Source of the DNA: Usnea hakonensis | Lineage: Eukaryota; Ascomycota; Lecanoromycetes; Lecanorales; Parmeliaceae | Length of the DNA stretch: 64,000 bases | Assembly: GCA_013423325.1 (NCBI GenBank) | Contig: BLJB01000127.1 | Location: 409,586-473,585, forward strand | Direction: 5' to 3' | Shown here: one piece after another, positions 34,101-44,729 of the stretch | Layout of the letters: every line of letters begins with the position of its first letter | Position numbering within the stretch: the first letter of the stretch is position 1 | Position numbers and translations under genes: made by a program | Notes under the pieces: generated by a model | Told to the model about the DNA's origin: nothing | What the model saw: only the letters and a program-made list of their open reading frames with translations | Database searches by the model: none

Positions 34101-36520
34101 ACTTGTCACACCCTCTTGGCCAAAATATTGAGGTATCACCTACACCAAACAAACCCAAAAAACACCACCATCCCCCCCCCCACAACACTTCCAGGCTAAT
34201 GAGTCACCAAGTACTCCGTACCACTTTTCGCCTCTTACTGCCTGATTAATACACTGATGCCGCGATAATAATAATAAGGATCGAGAAACAGTCATAGCTA
34301 CCATGTGTAATCGCATGTGAGGAATAAATAAATTTATGATGACACCATCTTCGTCAACAGTCAACACACCATAAAGTTATTCACAAACATACTAGGCCTG
34401 GGCCTAGGCCTGGGGCACGCGCGTGTCTATCTTCAAATGTACTTATCTTGAGACGGAAATAACAAATCCCGCATAAAGCACCAAAAAAGAAAAGTGAGCC
34501 GACAGTCACAGCGGATGCAAGCAGTACGCAAATACGAAGTGACACTGTGACACATATTATTATTATTATTTTCCACCGCATTCTTTGATTCTGCGCTTGA
34601 AACTATTATTAATGTCCAGTCAGTTATTTCCCGAGGCGTGTGTGCGCAGCGCGGCTAGTGCTATAATGATGAATGCTGAATATGATGTGTTCTCCATTCC
34701 CTCTCACCTCATGTCATGTCATCTCATTTAGGGCTCTAAAATCCGTACCGTCTTGTTGGGACTTGGGAAAAAGGATCATGTATCGATCATGTATCTAGAA
34801 GGACGCTAGAATAAAAGATGCGTCCTCGGGAACGGCTTCGCTGCATCGTGCGGCCCTGCCAGGGTGGAACCGTTTGTCTCCTAAATCCAAAAAAAAATAA
34901 AAATTCGAAGCCACAGGCTATGCTGTCTACAGACTACTGTGCCCGTAGGCGATGAATTTGGGATTCTTCTCCTCCGCTTCCTCCATATCATCATCTCCAC
35001 TCCCTCTACGAAGTCCACGCCCTCAATGCGGACGCTTTGATCCTCCCCCTTGAATACGCCCGATGAGGCTCATCGTTGCGGCTAAAAACACGCGTAGCGA
35101 CCAAAGCGCTCACTAATTCGCTTTAGGATTGCTCTTGCACGTTTCAATCAACCTCGTAAGCCACAGACGAAGAAGGCCGAATGAGAAATGATATGACAGG
35201 ATAATCCCTGGTTGATCGCTGCCTCCATGTGGCTTCCGAAACTACCGAACCGCGGACTTAAGGTATCCAAACAGAAAAAGAAAAAAAAGGGGGAACTGCT
35301 CCCCGCCGGCATAAACCGATATCACAATTGCATGTCGAGGTGAAGTACATACTCGGAACGGTGCAGCAAATTTCCCCAAATGTCAGCACATGAAACAGGA
35401 CGTCGCAGGGCTTAGTGATTACCGTCAATCCTTCAAATATAGTCTGTTCTGTGCCATATGTTCGTGATGTTGCTATGCATTTTCTGCTGCGCACGCTCGG
35501 CTGCTGCGAAGTCACGGCGTGGAGTGTGACCGTCTGACTGCTTTGCCGAAGGTTCCTGGCCCCCAAACGTCAGAACACATGGCAAGGCCACCCACGTGTG
35601 CATACTGCATAAGCAGCACCAGGGCGATCTAACCGACGATCTCAATTAAGAAAAGAAGTCCCTATTCTCCGTCACTTTACCCAAATCTGCATCCTTCCGC
35701 TGACTGATCAATGGTCTAGCTGACTGAAATCTTGCTATCTTATCGCCTATGTCTGTTAGCCATAAAGTAATATACCTTACGTACTATCATCTAATGTCAA
35801 ATCATTATGCTTTCTAGAAATTCAACATTTCCTGTACAGCCTTGTTGAAGGTCAAGAAGCCGTTTGGTAATATCAGTGGTCAAACCGCGACTCAGCAACG
35901 GATATTAGACCTGACGCTCTTCAATCTGTTCCCTTTGCTTCAAACTTACGGGCTTTTAGTCTTCGGGATGATGGTATCAGGTACCCAACCTGCATTGACT
36001 CTTTTCTCCTCTATTCGTAGGAATTGCGACGGAGATTCCGAGCGGTAATACTGCTTAAACACGGAGGTCAAGATGCTTATAAATTTGCTGATGAATGCAC
36101 TGCGCATAGTTCTAAGTCATGATTATGTGTGATTGTGATATATCCAAGCTATAAGCAAGGCGTCTTTCTAATATATCCAAATCCCTACTCTGGCTATTCA
36201 ATTTCTGGCGAGGATTCAGACAGACCAAGCCTCACGGTTTGTGCAATGGAGCGGTGAAGCCCATTGTTGATTCTTCTATCTATGGAGTCAAGATCTGTGT
36301 CGCACTGGTGTCTATCTGAAAACCAAGCGTCACTTTAGGCTTGCGGTTTCCTAAAGATGGATGAGTATGCCGTTTGGGCGACTGGGAGAACGGATTTTAG
36401 CGACGGAGATAACACCGCCTTGGCAGAGGCTTCATGATGCAAGCACTGATAACCCTGAGGTCGAATTGAACAATTGACACAGCTCCGTAATTTCTCCTAG
36501 CCGGTAATATTAGATACAAA
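31200..36520. other. Gene-poor 5.3-kb stretch
   Basis: No frame here gives a recognisable protein on either strand; the longest are about 140 codons and compositionally odd. It holds short repeats: GTAAGTAAGT-like near 33140-33170, GGTATGGTATGG near 33253, (ACT)n near 33300, (TAT)n near 34556 and a C-run near 34171. There is also the poly-T tract with ambiguous bases. A minus-strand frame at 32311-32496 reads MTTFQGLEGTLLSIRALKNQ; its upstream extension stops at once and I could not build a gene from it. Confidence 0.5.
33819..33913 (+). repeat. Poly-T/pyrimidine tract containing two N bases
   Basis: About 95 bases, nearly all T with scattered C, G and A, and two undetermined bases at 33867-33868. 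The N mark is probably a sequencing or assembly join across a homopolymer, so the true length is unknown. Confidence 0.9.
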
Positions 36521-37627
36521 ATGAAACCGGCGTCTTTGAGACCGTTTCTCCCAAGACCTGCTATTCGCCGGCGCCAGATTCGTCCCCATCAGCGTTATAC
36601 TAGCCAAGCACCAGGACCGCCCACCCTCCAAGTTTTCAATGACGAGACAAAGCACCTTCAACGAGAACGAGCAGCAGCGGATGTAGAGGGCAGCCGGAAA
36701 GTAGACTACCTCCGCGATGAAGTGGCTTCCAGACTTTGCGAGCGATTACTCGTGAATACTTTCCCCCAGTCTACAATGACGGATTCCGTCTTACCATTTC
36801 ACTAGGATATCAAACGCCATTTTCCCAGCGTTCTGGATCTGGGGGCCAATGCCTGCAACATTGGGCGTGCTCTAACTATGTCTGTCCCAGGTTCTCCACC
36901 TCTCTCCGCCAGAGTCTCACAGCTCACGTCCGTGGACTCTTCACCAACCTTCCTTCACCGGGACGCATCACTCCCATTCAACTCGCTTCTCCCATCTCAT
37001 ACACGTGCCACACTCGGCCCACCAGATCAACCCTTTCCCTTTGAAGCTCAATCATTTGATGCCGTTCTGTCCTCCCTCTCCCTCCATTGGATCAATGATC
37101 TTCCGGGCATGCTCTCCCAAGTCAACCGCATCTTAAAACCAGACTCGCCCATTCTAGCAGCCATGCTAGGTGGCGACTCCCTGTTCGAACTCCGCACGTC
37201 CCTTCAACTCGCTGACCTCGCACTCCGCGGTGGTGTTTCCACCCATGTCTCTCCTCTTGCAGACGTTCGTGATATCGGCGGCTTACTTACAAAAGCTGGG
37301 TTCAAAATGCTGACGGTAGACGTTGACGATATAATAGTGGACTACCCAAACATTTTTGCATTGATGGTGGATCTACAGGCGATGGGAGAAAGTAATGCTG
37401 CGCTGACCAGGGAGCCATGCGGCCTGAGGCGAGATGTGATGGCTGCAGCCGAGGGGATATACAGAGAATTGCACGCGGATGGAGGGGAAACGGTCCCAGC
37501 GACTTTCAGAATCATTTACATGATTGGATGGACGGAAGGCAAAGACCAGCCGAAACCGTTAGAGAGGGGAACAGGCCAGCTCAGCATTAAAGAAATCTTG
37601 GAGGCGCCTGGAGAGATGAAAAAGTAG
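36521..37627 (+). CDS. NDUFAF5-type methyltransferase-fold protein, mitochondrial complex I assembly
   Basis: Two exons, 36521-36751 and 36806-37627, with a 54-nt intron (CTC-GTGAAT to CACTAG), give 350 residues. The N-terminus is Arg/Pro-rich without acids (LRPFLPRPAIRRRQIRPHQR), a typical mitochondrial presequence. Conserved family parts are TLQVFNDETKHLQRERAA, the SAM-binding strand VLDLGANACNIGRAL formed after splicing, SFDAVLSSLSLHWINDLPGM, ILAAMLGGDSLFELRTSLQL and ATFRIIYMIGW. In animals NDUFAF5 hydroxylates an Arg of the NDUFS7 subunit during early complex I assembly; the fungal role is by homology. The 3' end is 156 bp from the convergent ARPC5 gene. Confidence 0.92.
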
Positions 37628-37782
37628 CCACGGAGTTAGATGAAAAAGTCGTGGTTCTTTGGGTCATTGCCGCCATAAATATGTGAGAGCTAGAAACGTA
37701 CATTTTCACAGGCGCAGGCAGCTTCGGCGGGATCGACACTCCCAGCAGAGTGAATTGGGATGGTTTATTACTTCTGATGTAT

Positions 37783-38534
37783 TCACACAGTCCTTCGATC
37801 CGTCATAACCCGCACGATTGATCCTGCTCCTGCTATCTCCACTAACTTTTCATGCCAGCTCAGCAGCACACTCATCGCCTGTCCGCCTCCCTCTCCTCCT
37901 CCCCTTGATTGTATTTGCGAAAAGCCACCAGTTGCTTGTGGTGTTATAGACGGCCGTCCAGAGCTACTTTGTGAGGTATGGGACATACCCTTGTATCTTC
38001 GAGATGAATCAAAACTCGTTAGTGTCAGGACTAAGGAAGGTTGGGGCATCGGAGAAGGAGCAACATTACAGATATTTCATAAGAACATCCAAATTTTCGG
38101 GACCCCCTTCCGAGCCGTATATTCTGCTTAGCATGGGCGACATCTCGGACTGTTTGATCGACTGAAGCGTCTCCATGATCGTTGCCAAATGTATATCCTG
38201 TCCTCATAATCAAAAAGATTGCTCCAAGAGTACTTGGCTGGATTCCAGAATCTCGTCCTCCTCCGCCGCACAAATTGTAACTGTGGGAGGGCGGGGGAGA
38301 TTTCATCACCTTCGCCTGCGCGTCCCCTCCATACGGCGCATTTTCCAAAGCCCCCTTTAATGCACCCTCCGAATCTCCGCCTCGTAGCAACTGCTTTATT
38401 TGACTGGACAGCGTTTGCACTTCTGACGCCGAGGCTGAAGGGATGGAGGGCAAGAGGGAGGAGACATCAAAGTTGGCGGGCGATTCGGGGTCGAGGAGAT
38501 CCACATTTATGGTACGCCAGTTGATTGCTGCCAT
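37783..38534 (-). CDS. Arp2/3 complex subunit 5 (p16-ARC)
   Basis: Smallest subunit of the Arp2/3 complex, which nucleates branched actin filaments at endocytic patches. Three exons, 38310-38534, 38070-38197 and 37783-37996, give 188 residues. The start INWRTINVDLLDPESPANFD, the motif LLRGGDSEGALKGALENAPYGG, exon two IHLATIMETLQSIKQSEMSP and the C-terminal SVLLSWHEKLVEIAGAGSIV are all characteristic. The Gly/Ser loop GGGEGGGQAM is the fungal version of the linker. The last intron uses an AAG acceptor (37997), required to give YLYKGMS. Its start lies 240 bp from the dynactin p62 start, which is transcribed the other way, so the two cytoskeletal genes share one promoter region. Confidence 0.95.
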
Positions 38535-38774
38535 AATTGCTGGAGAGGAGGGGGGGAACGGTGCTTCGAGGGATGCTGGGCAATCACCCTGTAGTCAATT
38601 TGGCTCAAATGGCGAGGATCGGTCGCATACGTAGTTGCAAGCATCATGTGGAATAAAGTGCTATGGCAGCGGAACGTTCCGCTCCTATACAATTTACTTG
38701 GCAACGTCGACCAGTGTATTCAATTTTCATCGATTGTCCGGAAGCAGCTTGTCTATGCTAGGATATCTACAACA
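38535..38774. promoter_or_regulatory. Shared bidirectional promoter of ARPC5 and dynactin p62
   Basis: 240 bp between two diverging start codons (38534 minus, 38775 plus). No TATA box or named site was recognised; the call rests on gene geometry. Confidence 0.5.
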
Positions 38775-40504
38775 ATGAATTTTCCGTACGTATATATCAG
38801 CTGCCCGTGCACTGATTACTCTACGCCCGTCGGTAGGGCAGCAGCAGCTCTGAATGACGAAGAAGAGCAAGAAAGAACCTTCGACCCCAGGTCGCCGCGT
38901 GCGAATTTCTCCCTCTACCCATTGGAACATCTTCTGTACTGCGAAGAATGTCAGCAAATAAGATGCCCACGGTGTACCATAGAGGAGATTGTGTGTTGGT
39001 ACTGCCCCAGTTGCCTTTTCGAAATGCCGTTGAGCGTGGTAAAGAGTGAAGGGCCTAGGTAGGTAAGCCTTGACTGTCTCCCGTCCGTACTATCAATATG
39101 GCAAGCTTAGTGAACTGCAGATGTGCCAGAAATTGTTTTGATTGTCCTGTTTGCACATCCCCATTGGCTACGAGTTCCGTGATTTTAAATCGAGACAGAA
39201 GAGCGGTCAGCGGACCTTGGATCCTGAGCTGCGGATATTGCAATTGGTCGACCCTTGATATCGGCTGGCAGTTCGAAAATAACAAGAACATGCACCAGCA
39301 GATCGCCAAGCTCAAGATTGGGGGACTGCCCAAGTCTAGAAGCACACCGCCTCCGGATTTCGCCAAATCTTTTGGATCGGATCCTCCCAGCGAGACTGGG
39401 TCCACGTCTCTGTCCGTGCGGGACAATGATCCTGACGCAGTCTTCGCTTCCATTAGATCTTTCTATTCCTCCCAGCTATCAGCCTCGAATCCTGTGGACC
39501 CACTCCTCACTCCCTCCGGCGGTTTTAATTATAGCTCACCCAGCAGTTTGGCACGAATCATGAGCCTCTACACTGGCCGCTCCTTCGGCAAGAAGGACAC
39601 GGGAAAGTCGGCCCTTATGCGGGAAAGCGCTGATGTTGCAGAAGGACTCAGGATTGTGGATCTAAAGTCTGATGACGAGGCAATAGAGAAGATGGGTACC
39701 GAAGGCTGGAGGGGGATTACGAGCGTGACTCAACGAGCCGAGCAGCGTCATTTACCTACATTCGTCGATGATCTTCGTCCAACGCCACCTCTCCTTCGCA
39801 CGAAACGCAGCAAACGTTGCCGGTCTTGCCGACATCTACTCGTACGGCCCGAACAAAAGGTTCAAAGCACACGCTTCCGGATCAGGCTCGTAGCTTTGAA
39901 CTATATCCCAACAATTTCGCTCAAGCCACTGCATCCATCCCCTTCTACTGAATTCCCCCTAATTGATCTCAAAGCGGTACCGCCACTTCGACCGAGCCAA
40001 TTTCTGTTAACGCTCAAGAATCCTCTCTTTGACGCTGTGAAAGTGACCCTTGCGACACCGGTGCAGACCCCTGGCAGATACAGCCACAGAGTTACCGTTC
40101 TTTGCCCACAATTTGACCTTGGCTCCAACGTAGACCAGTGGGATGAAGCCCTCGGTGATGGTACAGCCAGAAGGTCCAGTAAGCGCTACAACGACCCCAA
40201 AGCTGAGTATGCAGGAGGTGATAGTGGAAGGGTAGCAGAAGCTGGCAAGGTCTGGGAGAAAGGGAGGAATTGGACCACTGTTGTTGTCGAAGTTGTCTGT
40301 GCAGCTAGTGCCGAGGGGGAGGAGTTGGACGAAGATGAAGACGTGCTCGAGATACCAATGTTTGTGAGAATGGAGTGGGAGGCTGATTTGGAGCGGGAAG
40401 GTAAAGATGAAGCCAAGAGCGAGAAGAAGGAGAAGAGGGAGCTGGCTTATTGGACTGTTATTGGCGTTGGGAGGGTAGGAAAGTTGGAGGCGACTTCGTC
40501 TTAG
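38775..40504 (+). CDS. Dynactin subunit p62 (DCTN4, ropy-2 type)
   Basis: Pointed-end subunit of dynactin, which links dynein to cargo and organises nuclear migration in hyphae. Two exons, 38775-39058 and 39121-40504, give 555 residues; the intron (AG-GTAGGT to CTGCAG) restores PRCARNCFDCPVC. The N-terminal half carries a set of CxxC pairs for zinc: YCEECQQIRCPRC, CWYCPSC, CARNCFDCPVC, CGYC and later CRSC. Other p62 features are FSLYPLEHLLYCEECQQIRC, GGFNYSSPSSLARIMSLYTG and STRFRIRLVALNYIPTISLK. The C-terminal third is a beta-rich domain (VKVTLATP) ending in an acidic-basic tail. The ATG at 38775 is preferred over an upstream in-frame ATG at 38646 because the family begins just before YISCPC. 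Confidence 0.93.
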
Positions 40505-40683
40505 CCGAGCCAGAAGGGCGCGTTAGACATACTCGAGTATAGAAACGCTTTACAAGTTGCAAACATCCATCTTTCCTCAGCTTGCGCATTTCTTGCTCGA
40601 GTTTATCTTGCCAATGATAGCCTTTCCATTGAAAGCCAACCAACAGCAAGCTCCCACATCCAGCTCCCTGCCCATACAACCTC

Positions 40684-41550
40684 CTAATACTCAGTAGGCC
40701 CCCCTAAGGGGAACTCGAACCCGACCCCCTTCCCCGTCAATTTCCGATACACCTCCGCATACGTATCGAGCCGATAATCCACACCCCCCCTCTCCTTCTC
40801 ATCCAACACCACCTTCAGCACCTTACTCCCGTCCTCCCTCGTCCGCGTCCTCTTGCCCACAATCTCGACCGGGAACACCACGTCCCCCAGAATCGCATCG
40901 TGCACGGCCGTCAGGGTGCGGCTGTGGGGGCGTTTCTGCGTCTGCGAGGTGCGCGAGCGGTTCGAGCGTTTGGGGCGGGGGAGGATGCGGCGCGAGGCGA
41001 GGAAGAGGACGTGGCGGTCTGAGAATTTTTTTTCGAGTTCGCGGGTTAGGCTGGGGGAGGGGGGATGGGTTAGTTGGGTTCTCTTGGTTGGGGAGAGGAA
41101 AGTGGGGGGGCGGGAGGGGAGTTACCGTTGCTGAACTTTGTGGAAGCCGGGGAGGAGGGGGACTGGGACGAAGATGACGATTGCTTTTTTGCCGTGGCCG
41201 ACTTCGAGCTATGGTTTGAAAAAGAGTGTTGGTTAGCATCATGTTCTTGGCAATTCAGATAACATGTATGATCAATACGCTGCTGTAAGAAGCACTATCC
41301 GCATAGCTCTGGGAAAACGCAGCATTGGGGAGACGCTGCGGTTTTAGGTCGATGAGGTGGAGAGCCTAGAGTGCTTGTTGAAAGGTATGCTTACCTCACG
41401 AGCAGAAACGAATTGCAGAGGCCTCAGCGCGGTCTTCATGTCGGGAATGTTGGACTCCAGGTCATAGAGGGCATTTGCAATGCTCGTCTCCAGCTCAGAT
41501 GGTTTTTGCCTCGAAGGGCTCGTTGCTGAGATCTTGTTGAGGGCAGCCAT
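40684..41550 (-). CDS. RPS7: 40S ribosomal protein eS7
   Basis: Component of the small ribosomal subunit, needed for 18S rRNA processing. Three exons, 41395-41550, 41126-41208 and 40684-41050, give 201 residues. It starts MAALNKISATSPSRQKPSEL, then LRPLQFVSARE, joins ELEVGHGKKAIVIFVPVPLL and FHKVQQRLTRELEKKF, and continues with RHVLFLASRRILPRPKRSNR and LTAVHDAILGDVVFPVEIVG. The first intron is 186 nt, longer than its neighbours, as is common for ribosomal protein genes. The last exon has strongly C-ending codons, typical of high expression. About 60 bp upstream of the start the minus strand carries AGCCCTA (41612-41618), resembling the Tbf1-type box often seen in such promoters; binding is inferred. 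Confidence 0.96.
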
Positions 41551-42448
41551 GGTTGCGGTCCTGGAGTTGTAGTTGTCGTGGGATCGAAGTTGTGTGGGTT
41601 TATGATCGCTGTAGGGCTGAGTAGCCGAGTACTTTAAATCAATTTAGGAATTTGTTCCTAGGGTCTTGGCATTCATGGTCTTTACGCTGTTGCTTGTTAC
41701 TTATATTATCTCATCTTTGCGCTGAAGGTGGGGAATCGTTTGACGTATGAACTATGCGATGCTCAACATAGGTGACGGTCGAGGTAAGAAAGGGATGTAT
41801 AATGGAAAATTAAAAGGACCGAGAACGACAAGCCTAATACATGACAAGTCAGACGTCCACCATTATTAGTTGAGATTCATTCTAGATCATTTGCATTGTC
41901 CAGCAGGAGTGACAGTCACATATTACTTGTCACCCCTAGAGGATTGCGCGCAAGACCAGCGAAAATTTTGATCTAACAACCTCGAGACTGAAGGCAATGT
42001 TACACCAGATGAAAGACAAGACCTCGCACCAGAGCGCAATAACCAACGACTCATGCCTCGCTTCAAAAGCTAGCACCTCGAGGGAGGACGGGACGACAGC
42101 CACAACCCATGCCCTCGCGGGTGGTGTTGTACTCGAGCCCAAGGACTAGAGCTAAGAGAACCTTTCGGTGGAATCCAGAAAGTCCCTTCAAGTTTCTTGG
42201 CCGCTACCATCATTGACGTCAAACGACTAGAGTCGTCGTTGCCCAATTCGGTCTAATCTCCTAATATTGTTCCCTAGATTCTTTCCACGCAATCTGCGTG
42301 GCATTCGGTGGGATCCTTGGCGTGACGTTTGGACCTCTGATTTTGCCCATCCCAAAATACCACTCTTTACCTGTTTGCCAACCCAGTAGGCCCCAAAACT
42401 GACCGTGCACTTACCCTAAGTGTTCATCTGATCCATAAATCCGACATT
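41551..42448. other. Intergenic, no gene recognised
   Basis: About 900 bp with the eS7 promoter at the left and the 3'-UTR of the PPCS gene at the right. Only short meaningless frames. Confidence 0.55.
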
Positions 42449-43645
42449 TCAATTTGGATTTCCAAGCTCTGCCCACGCGAGCGCTTTTGCTAACAGATCT
42501 TCGTCATCCTCTTCCTTGTGCTGCTGCGACCTCTGTTGGAATGATCGGTGCAGTTTGACGACTTCGGGAATGATGAGTGATTCGATCTCCTGCTCAAAGT
42601 CCCCACTCATCCATTCCTGTTCTGGCACGTTCCCCTTACTCGCCGCATCAATTGTAGGTCTAGCCCCAGAGACGCTTTTGAGCCTTCTATGGACAGGCAC
42701 TCTAATCCACCACTCTTCTTTTCCTGGAGCAACAAAAACTACCTCGAATTTCCTTGTTGACAGCAGATTGCCAATTACGAGATGATGGGAGTATCTCTCC
42801 AGCGCTTGTCGGGCTTTGGATACCAGTAAAGACATATCAGTCTCAAGCTTGAAACTGACGATCATGCCTTCGGGAGCCCAGCCATCGACTAGGTCCTTCA
42901 AAAACTTAGGGACTGGATCCAAGTGCATCATGAGCTGTTGACTTTGGGAGGTTCCTGCGCTGCCAGAAGGTCCTTTTCGTGCAACCCCGGCAGCTCTGTC
43001 GGCCTCTGAGGATTGAATTTTGTGCTCAGAAAGCCGATCTTTTGGGAGGAAGAAATCCGAAACTGCTGCGGCCAAATAAAAGAGTGCTTGTGATCCCAAA
43101 GGCCTCATCAACATGGAGATTTTTCTCAGCTCCCATAGATACTCTGTTACTGTCGTGAAGGACAGTAGCAGTAGGGTATTGTCCTGTCTGGCTGCGTTGT
43201 ATTTGTGCAAGACGCCTAGCATCTTTTGCTGATACTCCGGGCCCACTACGACCTCGTTGTCCCGCCCTTCGACCATGTAGTCTAGAAAACAATTTGTAGA
43301 GTGGCTGTAATGCCTCGAGTATGGCAGTAACGAGAATTGGCGATGAAGGAAAATGACAGCATACCCAGCTTCTAGGAAGTACTCAGCCGACGTGGCCCCA
43401 CGAGTACCAGCGGAGAAATTGTCAATGAATCTCACTGTCTGGTTCTCAAGAGGCACCGTGGTGCCGCCCGAAGTCACCAGCACCACAGCCCGATTAGATT
43501 GGAGGTGGTGAGCGATGAACGCTTTTGCAAGTTTAGCATGAGAGTCCAGAGTCTTTGGAGGCAGAGTTTGGTCGAAGTAATTTTTCTGTGGGGGCGAAAC
43601 GGACGACGCTACTGGGTTTGGAGCTCCCATCGCGTACAATTTCAA
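42449..43645 (-). CDS. CAB2: Phosphopantothenate-cysteine ligase (PPCS)
   Basis: Cytosolic enzyme of coenzyme A synthesis that joins 4'-phosphopantothenate to cysteine using CTP or ATP. 398 residues, no intron. The family core is intact: VVLVTSGGTTVPLENQTVRF with the nucleotide loop, FIDNFSAGTRGATSAEYFLE, YAVIFLHRQFSLLPYSRHY, ALFYLAAAVSDFFLPKDRLS with the AAAVSD dimer/active-site motif, APEGMIVSFKLETD and HLVIGNLLSTRKFEVVFVAP. Between the two halves there is the eukaryotic segment with HKIQSS and LDPVPKFLKDLVDGW. Yeast Cab2 works in a complex with Cab1, 3, 4 and 5; partners are not in this window. Confidence 0.95.
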   Translation of the reverse strand: MKLYAMGAPNPVASSVSPPQKNYFDQTLPPKTLDSHAKLAKAFIAHHLQSNRAVVLVTSGGTTVPLENQTVRFIDNFSAGTRGATSAEYFLEAGYAVIFLHRQFSLLPYSRHYSHSTNCFLDYMVEGRDNEVVVGPEYQQKMLGVLHKYNAARQDNTLLLLSFTTVTEYLWELRKISMLMRPLGSQALFYLAAAVSDFFLPKDRLSEHKIQSSEADRAAGVARKGPSGSAGTSQSQQLMMHLDPVPKFLKDLVDGWAPEGMIVSFKLETDMSLLVSKARQALERYSHHLVIGNLLSTRKFEVVFVAPGKEEWWIRVPVHRRLKSVSGARPTIDAASKGNVPEQEWMSGDFEQEIESLIIPEVVKLHRSFQQRSQQHKEEDDEDLLAKALAWAELGNPN

Positions 43646-44729
43646 TGGACAATGGTGGACTGTGAAACTGATCTTGCGCCACAGAAGGGGACAAAATGTG
43701 TCACACGCTCAATGTCTGTAAGAAGTGTTTATTGGGCCGATGATTCAACAACAATTGAAGCGAGAGACTTGGGCAATCAAGGAAGATATACGTAGTCAGA
43801 AAGCTGGGAAAGCTTCAGTATTTGCCGCTCTTTGATGGAAACAGGGTAATTGGTTGGCATAGTGGCAGGATGACTTACGTAATACACTTTAAAGTTCCGC
43901 GGTCATAGCGAGGGTATCGACTTCTTCAAAAGGTCAAGAAAGGTACTGGTACTCGACAAGTCTCCACACCGTAGAACGCTCGGATGCCCGCTTCGATCGT
44001 ACTCATACGCATCGTCCTGCCTCGTAGACCCTTCTTCATCAGACTCGGAGATTCAATACCTGTGAAGCACAAGGCGCTGTTAGACGATCTCTTCTTGCCG
44101 TTCACATCTGCCGTCTTGTGCTAAGTGGTACTCGGTAACTGTAAGGTACTGGACAAGGTGAACTGAAGCAAGTCTCAGCGGGCCGCTAGCATCGATCTAA
44201 AACAAACCCGAACTCGGAGCTATGTCCGCAGCGCCCCGCAGTGGTGTACCGTTTCGTCTTTCTCGTCCCGCGCGTCGTGCTCGCATAAGTCCTTGGGTAC
44301 AGTTTATACAGCTCACTATAGCCTAAAGTGGCTAAAACAAGAGATAATGAGACATGATTACGGACCCAACTCCGGGGTGCTTCTATGAAAATATCAAACC
44401 GCGCCGTGCATAAAGTAGGTACCCTACCTAATGATAATTACTTAGAGTGGGCAATCGAATCAACCTTCATCATAATTCATAGATTCGATCAACCCTCCAT
44501 AAGTCAATTCTTCTTCTGCCACAGTGCGCACTCTTTCCTCCCCGTCTTCATCATCATTCATCCCGCCCAAGTCATGCTTTACATGTCGCCACACGCAACA
44601 GCACCACCAAGTGGGGAAGTCGGTATCGTGTGCTTGATATCTGTTGTCATATCGCTACTTGGGCAACGGGATTGAAGGAACCTCTACATTGTTCGCCAGC
44701 AGTGTGCCCAAAGAATGGTCAATTGAGGA
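43646..44729. other. Intergenic, divergent promoters of PPCS and the Zn2Cys6 gene
   Basis: About 1.1 kb between diverging genes. No gene, RNA or repeat recognised. Confidence 0.55.
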
